Virus record (IMG/VR): IMGVR_UViG_3300025887_000171
Span: 1-21,394 of that record
Source of the DNA: a virus
Direction: 5' to 3' (one strand)
Length of the DNA: 21,394 bases
Made by a program: the position numbers and the translations under genes. The stretch's first letter is position 1. Each line of letters opens with the position of its first letter. The notes below the pieces were generated by a model, which saw nothing but the letters and a program-made list of their open reading frames with translations, was not told where the DNA came from and made no database searches. Positions 1-5,353 of the stretch are shown here, piece after piece.

Positions 1-712
1 TGTCCACGTCGGCTCCGGCCCAGCGGTAGATAGCTTGGTCATCGTCGCCCGCGACATACATACGTTTGGATCGTTCATCTAACAGGCTGGCAATATCCCA
101 CTGCATTGGAGAGAGGTCTTGCGCCTCGTCTACAAAACAGAGTTCGAAGTTCGGACAGAAGTTGGAGCCTTCTGTTACAAAATTCTCCAGCATGTCTGTA
201 AAGTCAAATTTGTGCCGGACCTGTTTGTATCGCCCAAGGCAGCTATCGACGTAATTTATCTCGTTCCATGTAAGATGTGTGTTGCTCATGTCGTATTGTT
301 TACGCAGAGGCACTTTTCTAAGACGCGCCAGATTTATTAAACCCAGAATTGGATCAGACGCTTTCATCATGTCCGGCAGATCATCATCAAAATTAACGCT
401 TTTGGTGGTTACGAGATGTACCCCCATGTTTTCCGACAGTTCGCGATAGTCCGACGGCTGCATTACTTGTTCGGGGCTTATGTCTGACAGTGACAAGGCT
501 AGACTGTGGATAGTGCGAAAGAAGTACAGGTCCTTTTTCGAGTCCAGCTTAAACCGTGCAGCGGCGCGTTCTTTAGCTTCTTCTGCGGCTTTTCTGGTGA
601 AGGCTAAGAAAGCAATCTTGGTCGGCTCTACTCCGCTTTGCAGGGCGTCATCAACCTTGTTGAGTAGTGTTGTTGTCTTCCCCGTCCCCGGAGGTCCGAA
701 TATCCGATACAT
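1..712 (-). CDS. UvrD/Rep-family (SF1) DNA helicase, C-terminal part beyond the window
   Basis: Superfamily 1 ATP-dependent DNA helicase, presumably acting in phage replication or recombination. The first 237 codons are open and run off the left edge. Visible motifs: Walker A FGPPGTGKTTTLL (residues 5-17), motif Ia AFLAFTRKAAEEA (34-46), TIHS (67-70), motif II FVDEAQDLSP (193-202) and motif III GDDDQAIYRWAGAD (222-235), all typical of UvrD/Rep/PcrA. The ATG at 710-712 has GGGAGA about 6 nt upstream, so this start is well supported. It lies inside the 3' end of the upstream HTH gene (62-nt overlap in another frame), suggesting translational coupling. The later motifs IV-VI fall outside the window, so completeness of the enzyme cannot be judged. 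The DEAQ box and GDDDQ motif separate it from SF2 enzymes. Confidence 0.9.
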   Translation of the reverse strand, partial: MYRIFGPPGTGKTTTLLNKVDDALQSGVEPTKIAFLAFTRKAAEEAKERAAARFKLDSKKDLYFFRTIHSLALSLSDISPEQVMQPSDYRELSENMGVHLVTTKSVNFDDDLPDMMKASDPILGLINLARLRKVPLRKQYDMSNTHLTWNEINYVDSCLGRYKQVRHKFDFTDMLENFVTEGSNFCPNFELCFVDEAQDLSPMQWDIASLLDERSKRMYVAGDDDQAIYRWAGADVD

Positions 713-857
713 TGTTTGTCTCCCGAGTGTATATCTGATGTACCCGCTGCTTGGTTATCCCAAACCATTTAGCAACAGCGGTCTTGGTCACTTTCTGTTC
801 GTCAATCAGACGGACAATTTCTTTGTTCCGCATTTCTTTTAATACGTTGTCGGTCAA
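651..857 (-). CDS. Small helix-turn-helix protein (68 aa), TTG start
   Basis: A 68-aa protein whose residues about 23-43 (VTKTAVAKWFGITKQRVHQ and following) form a clear helix-turn-helix of the sigma70 region 4/resolvase type. This is followed by a polar S/T/D/N-rich tail. It probably binds DNA, either as a small regulator or as an accessory of replication. The start is a TTG at 855-857, chosen because AGGAG lies about 8 nt upstream and because it overlaps the primase stop codon as TTGA. An internal ATG (codon 9) lacks such a site. The 3' end overlaps the UvrD-like gene by 62 nt. No longer family can be named. The target is unknown; the overlapping divergent promoters near 3.85 kb are one candidate, purely by position. 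Confidence 0.75.
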   Translation of the reverse strand: MTDNVLKEMRNKEIVRLIDEQKVTKTAVAKWFGITKQRVHQIYTRETNNVSDIRTSGDGEDNNTTQQG

Positions 858-2389
858 AACGGACTCTCCTGCGCTTGAAACTGTGGTGTACTTAATTCTA
901 TATCACCGTTTTCAAATGCTGGCACCTTCCATAGGCGCACTACTCGACCTTTTATTTTAAGTAAGCAGCTTTCTCCGGTCACCTCGCGCAGACGCTGGGC
1001 AATCTTGTGGGACTTATATTCAAAAAACTTATTCTTCTTTAAAAACCCTTCAAAGTCCTTGAGCCTAAAGTAAGTATACTGCCCTTCCTCATCCGTCCAC
1101 GGACGGCGAAGTAGTATCTCTTCTCTGTCTTTGGCCTGTTGCATGTGGCTACAGAACTCTTCTAGGAAGTCGTAGAACTGACCACCCACTGAGGCGTCAA
1201 CGGACACTTCTATTATGGCGCTTTGGTTTTCGGTCATTTCACGCATCATAGTACTGATCCGCGCTTCCCACTGTGATCTAGCAACGCTGCGCGGCATAAA
1301 GTTAATTTGCTCCATACAGGCTTTTTGAAACATGCTCTGGTTCATCAAGCCGTCCGTATCTAATTCAACGGGTTCACTGTTTACGTCCATAAACCACACG
1401 GGCGGTGTTGAGTTGTACTTACGCAAGTTTCCAATAGCCGCGTTCTGAGCCCCTGCGCCGATCCCAAACTTCATGGTCTGGCACAGTTCTTTGTTGCAGT
1501 GCGCGTTGATGGGCGCATCAGAACATTTGTAGGAGTAGTCCTTTTTGCCAACTTGCTTTGCAACAACGTTCACTTCTGGCAGCGGCAACGGCGGGTCTAA
1601 AAACTGGGTGTTGTACGTCATTATCTCTGTCTCCCAGCTATCGGGAAACGCTTTGCGTAGATAAATACCTATGTTGTACAGACCGTTGTTTCTTCCGCCT
1701 TCGCTGATCAAAACCTTGGTGAGGTGCTGTAGGCAGGGCGGTCCGTCGGCAAGCGGTCCTTTTACCTGCGCGTCAGTCATCTGAAGTTTGACTATCTCCT
1801 CCGGCGTTTGCACATGCGCCTCGTACAAGCCGAAGAACTCTTCAAGCGTTGCTGATGTGCCGTCATCCAGAATGCCGTATCTCAGGCCGTCCTCTGCGTC
1901 GTAGTAAGGCAGGTTTAGAAAGTTACCTACGTCTCCGCGATCCAAGTGCAGTTTTACTTGTTTTGGAAATATCTCACTACCGCCATATCCGAGGGCCGCG
2001 GACAGGTGTGTCAGGACCTTCTGCATTTCTTTTGCTTCGATCCATTCCTTACAGAACAAAAAGCAGTGTGCGCCGCCGGACTTTGATCGACAGACAACCA
2101 AGGGCAGCTTCATAGCCCGTATTTTTTCTATAAGTACTTTGTGGTCTAGCGGGTACTGGTCAACGTCAATGCAGCCCCACTTGCAGCAATTATCCTCATT
2201 AATCGGGATGATGCCTACAGCGGTGCCTTTGCCGGACAGGTGACCTTTCCAGAGTTTCGAGGTCCGCGGTTCCTTAATGATACTAGCCTTGCCCGTATTT
2301 TTACCGTTGGACTGAGTTTTTTCAACTTTGTACGTGCCGTAAGCCTGTTTCAAACCATCAAAGATGGCGGAAAACTTATCTACTGACAT
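854..2389 (-). CDS. Archaeo-eukaryotic-type primase (TOTE-like AEP) with PriL-like cysteine region
   Basis: Likely replicative primase or primase-polymerase (511 aa). Residues about 50-165 match the AEP domain seen in TOTE-conflict-system primases: metal-binding motif GCIDVDQYP (D75, D77), CRSKSGGAHCFLF (S103, H108), EIFPKQ (139-144) and GNFLNLPYY (155-163). Downstream, PPCL (C219), EGGRNNGLYNIGIYL (230-244) and Y-x-C-x8-C-x4-C (C289, C298, C303) resemble the cysteine arrangement of the PriL/PriCT iron-sulfur region. The last ~100 residues (TYFRLKDFEGFLKK...) look like a winged-helix tail. I chose the ATG at 2389 because AAGGAAGA sits just upstream; an in-frame ATG at 2422 would add 11 residues but has only a weak site. 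Neighbours (SSB-like protein, helicases) agree with a replication role. The AEP call is strong from motifs; priming activity is inferred. Confidence 0.82.
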   Translation of the reverse strand: MSVDKFSAIFDGLKQAYGTYKVEKTQSNGKNTGKASIIKEPRTSKLWKGHLSGKGTAVGIIPINEDNCCKWGCIDVDQYPLDHKVLIEKIRAMKLPLVVCRSKSGGAHCFLFCKEWIEAKEMQKVLTHLSAALGYGGSEIFPKQVKLHLDRGDVGNFLNLPYYDAEDGLRYGILDDGTSATLEEFFGLYEAHVQTPEEIVKLQMTDAQVKGPLADGPPCLQHLTKVLISEGGRNNGLYNIGIYLRKAFPDSWETEIMTYNTQFLDPPLPLPEVNVVAKQVGKKDYSYKCSDAPINAHCNKELCQTMKFGIGAGAQNAAIGNLRKYNSTPPVWFMDVNSEPVELDTDGLMNQSMFQKACMEQINFMPRSVARSQWEARISTMMREMTENQSAIIEVSVDASVGGQFYDFLEEFCSHMQQAKDREEILLRRPWTDEEGQYTYFRLKDFEGFLKKNKFFEYKSHKIAQRLREVTGESCLLKIKGRVVRLWKVPAFENGDIELSTPQFQAQESPF

Positions 2390-2442
2390 GGGGTCTTCCT
2401 TTGGGAAAGCGGGCCGCAGCATCAGCTACGGCCCTTGTGAAA

Positions 2443-3228
2443 CTAGAACGGTACTTCGTCTGGGTTGAAGTCAGGCTTTGACGCCTCTTCACTTTGGTGT
2501 TTCACAACCACGTCCCCTGAAGCGATGCTTGCACGGAACTCACGGGCTCTGTTGTAGATGCCCTTGTCTTCTACGGGGCCAATGCGAGACATGTCCCAAT
2601 TATGCCATTTGCCCTTGCTGTTTTCTTCACTAACGGACTTTAGCAAATATACAGAGCTAAACCGCGGCGGTGTGAAGGGACCGTTCTTGCCGTTCATGGT
2701 GATTGAACTCATCATAGAGTTCCACTTACGGCTTTTCTTGAGGCCCGTGCTTTTCATTGCAATGAGCGCCGTTTCCGCAGAGCCGTCTTCGTTAAGAACA
2801 ATTACGAAGTGTTGGTGCGTTTCTTCGATGTACGAGCCATCACCGCCTACAACCATGTCTTTATTGGTTTCACGGTCACGTTCGAACGGGGGCAGTTTGT
2901 CTGTCGGTTCAAACACCGCGATAGGAGCGCCTGAACCAGCGCCTCTGGGGGCCCACTGGATGAACCTGCGCTGATAGACGCAGGGTATGACCCTAACGCC
3001 GTCTGCGCCTTTGTGGACGGTCTGGGAGACGGTATTGTAGATATCACCCTTCTTTCCCTCAAAGTCAGGGTCATCTAACAGGCTGTCGAGCCCGCTAATC
3101 AGCTTGAGGAACGGCAGCGCCAGATCGTCTTGGCCCATATCCGATACGCCAACTCCGGCGTCCGCTTCAAACATACTTTGGTCAAACTCAACCATTTCTG
3201 TTTTCTCTGTCTTCTTAACTGCACCCAT
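2443..3228 (-). CDS. Conserved phage protein with SSB-like acidic C-terminal tip
   Basis: A 261-aa soluble protein. The N-terminal part has a patch DLALPFLKLISGLD (about 35-48) followed by GDIYNTVSQ and RVIPCVYQRRFIQWAPRG, a pattern I recall from conserved phage replication-block proteins, not from a family I can name with certainty. The C-terminus ends PDFNPDEVPF, closely resembling the acidic tip (DDDIPF) that bacterial and phage single-strand-binding proteins use to recruit partners. Its position next to the primase and helicases supports an ssDNA-binding role, but no OB fold can be demonstrated by eye. The ATG at 3226-3228 overlaps the upstream stop by one base (TAATG) and GGGGAG lies about 8 nt upstream. 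There are 20-53 nt to the primase start, depending on which start is used. Confidence 0.7.
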   Translation of the reverse strand: MGAVKKTEKTEMVEFDQSMFEADAGVGVSDMGQDDLALPFLKLISGLDSLLDDPDFEGKKGDIYNTVSQTVHKGADGVRVIPCVYQRRFIQWAPRGAGSGAPIAVFEPTDKLPPFERDRETNKDMVVGGDGSYIEETHQHFVIVLNEDGSAETALIAMKSTGLKKSRKWNSMMSSITMNGKNGPFTPPRFSSVYLLKSVSEENSKGKWHNWDMSRIGPVEDKGIYNRAREFRASIASGDVVVKHQSEEASKPDFNPDEVPF

Positions 3229-3803
3229 TATTTTGCTCCCCTAATAATGGCTCGTTGCCCAACGTAGGCTCCGAATAGTGTGTGCGGGAAGTCTTCTCCC
3301 GTTTCGATGCGCTCTTTAACAAACGCTTTTAGTGTACTCGCATGAATACTTTCGTTCTGGTCTGCCGGATAACCTTGCTGAGATGCGAACGCGTGAAACG
3401 CACTGGCTTGGTCATCCTCACCTCTGCCAAACTGGCAAGAGATAACGTTCTTTATAATGTCATCAAACCCGTTTTCGCGCAGCCATTCGTATGCTGCCGG
3501 ACGGTCTTTGACGAGGATGCTGGCACCGTAAGTCGGCTTAACTTCTACTGTACTGCCGTCATCCAAAGAGAACTTAGACAGCCCTAAGTCAGCCATAGTC
3601 GAGGGTAGGTCCTCGTCTGTCAGCTTTAGTAGTGCTTGCTTTTCGTCTTTAAGTTCCCGATCAAGCCGTTCAACTTTATCTTGTTGATACTTGATCTTTC
3701 TAGCTAGACCAGCCACAGTGTCTAAACCTGCGTTGTCCAGCGTTTCGACAGAAGAGAGAGTTTTCTCAAAGTCCTCTTCCATCATGCCTAAAATATCGTT
3801 CAT
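3228..3803 (-). CDS. Conserved phage protein with N-terminal coiled coil (191 aa)
   Basis: First gene of the leftward replication block. Residues about 30-62 (KIKYQQDKVERLDRELKDEK and following) are a charged coiled coil. They are followed by DLPSTMADLGLSKFSLDDG, a TVEVKPTYGASI strand region, YEWLRENGFDDIIKN and a C-terminal LKAFVKERIETGEDFPHTLF-AYVGQRA segment. I recognise this combination as a recurrent phage protein but know no established function. Its coiled coil followed by a compact domain is loosely reminiscent of Gam-like nuclease-inhibitor proteins, an analogy only. The start is well supported by AGGAGT 5 nt before the ATG and by a promoter upstream. The stop overlaps the start of the SSB-like gene (TAATG), so the two are almost certainly co-translated. 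Confidence 0.72.
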   Translation of the reverse strand: MNDILGMMEEDFEKTLSSVETLDNAGLDTVAGLARKIKYQQDKVERLDRELKDEKQALLKLTDEDLPSTMADLGLSKFSLDDGSTVEVKPTYGASILVKDRPAAYEWLRENGFDDIIKNVISCQFGRGEDDQASAFHAFASQQGYPADQNESIHASTLKAFVKERIETGEDFPHTLFGAYVGQRAIIRGAK

Positions 3804-3838
3804 CTAGTACTCCTGTTTAAAAGACCCTTTTTACGGCC

Positions 3839-3866
3839 TTGACAAACACCTATATACATATAAGAT
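3839..3866 (+). promoter_or_regulatory. Sigma70-like promoter for the rightward SNF2 helicase gene
   Basis: A perfect -35 box TTGACA (3839-3844) is followed after 16 nt by TAAGAT (3861-3866; 4 of 6 matches to TATAAT). A TATAAG starts two bases earlier. Transcription would begin near 3873, leaving a leader of about 20 nt with AGGAG before the ATG at 3896. The TTG of this -35 box also opens a frame continuous with the helicase, but it has no ribosome binding site, so it is a promoter element and not a start codon. Confidence 0.55.
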
Positions 3867-3879
3867 ATCAGGCAGTCAA
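3851..3879 (-). promoter_or_regulatory. Sigma70-like promoter for the leftward replication block
   Basis: On the minus strand a -35 box TTGACT (3874-3879; 5 of 6 matches to TTGACA) is followed after exactly 17 nt by TATATA (3851-3856; 4 of 6 matches to TATAAT). Transcription would start near 3844, about 40 nt before the ATG of the 191-aa gene, whose AGGAGT site is correctly placed. The element shares DNA with the rightward promoter. Activity is predicted from sequence only. Confidence 0.5.
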
Positions 3880-3895
3880 CCCCGTAGGAGAACAA

Positions 3896-5353
3896 ATGTT
3901 GGAACAGATAGATTACGATTTTAAGACGCAGCCCTTCAACCATCAGCGTGACGCACTAGAAGAGTCTTGGTACAAAACGTACCACGCGTACTTTATGGAA
4001 ATGGGCACTGGTAAATCCAAAGTCGCCATAGATAATATAGGTGTACTATATATAGAAGGTGACCTGAACGCGGCACTAATTGTAGCGCCCAAGGGTGTCT
4101 ACGACAACTGGGTGCAGGGCGAAATACCCGCGCACTTGCCAGACAATATAAAGCGCAAAGTTATGCGGTGGACGCCCGCCACATCCAAACGCTACTCCGA
4201 AGAACTGGATACGTTTATTGATGACCCGTTTGACGGACTAAAACTTTTTGTAATGAACGTTGAAGCGTTCTCGTCGCCCCGAGGCACAAGGGCCGCGGGA
4301 CGTTTTCTGGTAGCCAATCCCGAGAACATGGCTGTTGTTGATGAAAGCACCACGATAAAGAACCGCAACGCCCAGCGCACCAAGAACCTGATGGCGTTAA
4401 ACCCGTACATTAAGTACAGGCGCATTCTGACAGGCTCTCCGATTACAAAGTCCCCGTTGGATTTATATAGCCAGTGCAGGTTCCTTGATCCGAGTTCTTT
4501 GGGCTTTGCCAGCTTCTACGCGTTCCAGAGCCGCTACGCGATTACGCAGAAGCGCGTCATGGGTTCGCGCAGCTTTCAAGAGATAACGGGATACCGTAGG
4601 TTGGACGAACTAAACGAGCGTCTGTTGGGGTTCAGCACCCGCACGTTAAAAGAGGATTGTTTGGATTTACCCGATAAACTGTATATAAAGCGCCGCGTTC
4701 CGTTGACCACGGAGCAAAGCAGGGTGTACGATCAGATGAAGTCATTGGCTTTGGCGCATCTTAACGATGACAATATTGCCACGACAACCAGTGTTCTGAC
4801 ACAGATCATGCGGCTCCAACAGATATGCTGCGGATCGTTTCAGCCTGACGTGGGGGATTTACAGGAACTAAAGAACAACCGTCTGCCAGAATTAATGGAT
4901 ATAACAGACGAGCTTTCGGGGAAGGCTATCATTTGGGCGACGTACACTAACGACCTCCAACGGATAGCACATGCCCTGCGCGACCGTTTCGGGCCCGATT
5001 CGGTCGCAACTTATTACGGTGAGACGCCGCAGGACCGCAGACAGGAGATTGTTGAGGAGTTCCAAGACCCCGACAGCCCGCTGCGGTTCTTTGTGGGACA
5101 GCCCAAGACGGGCGGCTACGGCATTACTCTGACGGCGGCTAACACTGTGATCTACTACAGCAACAGCTACGATCTGGAGATACGCTTACAGAGTGAGGAC
5201 AGGGCCCACCGGATTGGTCAAACTAAAGCGGTGACGTACATTGACCTCGTTTCCCCCGATACCATAGACGAGAAAGTTCTGGACGCTTTGCGGTCCAAGG
5301 TGAACCTAGCTGGCAAGGTACTGGGGGAAGAAGTTAAGGGGTGGTTAAGTTAA
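3896..5353 (+). CDS. SNF2-family (SF2) DNA helicase/translocase
   Basis: The only rightward gene in the window; 485 aa. Superfamily 2 motifs in order: FNHQRDALE (14-22, Q-motif-like), Walker A MEMGTGKSKVA (34-44), Ia LIVAPKGVYDNW (61-72), motif II VVDESTTIKN (147-156, DEST in place of the usual DEAH/DEAQ), motif III ILTGSP (177-182), KAIIWATY (343-350), motif V GGYGITLTAANTVIYY (406-421) and motif VI QSEDRAHRIGQ (432-442). The last two are diagnostic of the SNF2/RapA group. It likely acts in phage DNA replication, remodelling or recombination. I place the start at the ATG at 3896, preceded by GTAGGAG with 5-6 nt spacing. An upstream in-frame TTG at 3839 is part of the predicted -35 box. It has its own promoter and ends tail to tail with the late block. 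Confidence 0.9.
   Translation: MLEQIDYDFKTQPFNHQRDALEESWYKTYHAYFMEMGTGKSKVAIDNIGVLYIEGDLNAALIVAPKGVYDNWVQGEIPAHLPDNIKRKVMRWTPATSKRYSEELDTFIDDPFDGLKLFVMNVEAFSSPRGTRAAGRFLVANPENMAVVDESTTIKNRNAQRTKNLMALNPYIKYRRILTGSPITKSPLDLYSQCRFLDPSSLGFASFYAFQSRYAITQKRVMGSRSFQEITGYRRLDELNERLLGFSTRTLKEDCLDLPDKLYIKRRVPLTTEQSRVYDQMKSLALAHLNDDNIATTTSVLTQIMRLQQICCGSFQPDVGDLQELKNNRLPELMDITDELSGKAIIWATYTNDLQRIAHALRDRFGPDSVATYYGETPQDRRQEIVEEFQDPDSPLRFFVGQPKTGGYGITLTAANTVIYYSNSYDLEIRLQSEDRAHRIGQTKAVTYIDLVSPDTIDEKVLDALRSKVNLAGKVLGEEVKGWLS
5350..5353. other. Shared convergent stop codons (TTAA)
   Basis: The palindrome TTAA gives the TAA stop of the rightward SNF2 gene (5351-5353) and, on the other strand, the TAA stop of the leftward 665-aa gene (5350-5352). 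The two operons therefore meet with a 4-base overlap and no spacer. I see no hairpin plus T-run on either side, so transcripts probably run into each other. Confidence 0.9.

Noticed and set aside
480-842. 120-codon plus-strand frame over the UvrD and HTH genes
   Set aside because: Antisense to a helicase with clear motifs; no supporting start signal.
2389-2422. Primase start at the upstream ATG (2422)
   Set aside because: Only a weak AAGGG at long spacing precedes it, whereas the ATG at 2389 follows AAGGAAGA closely. It remains possible.
2847-3074. 75-codon minus-strand frame within the SSB-tail gene
   Set aside because: Same-strand alternate frame, no ribosome site, composition unlike a real protein.
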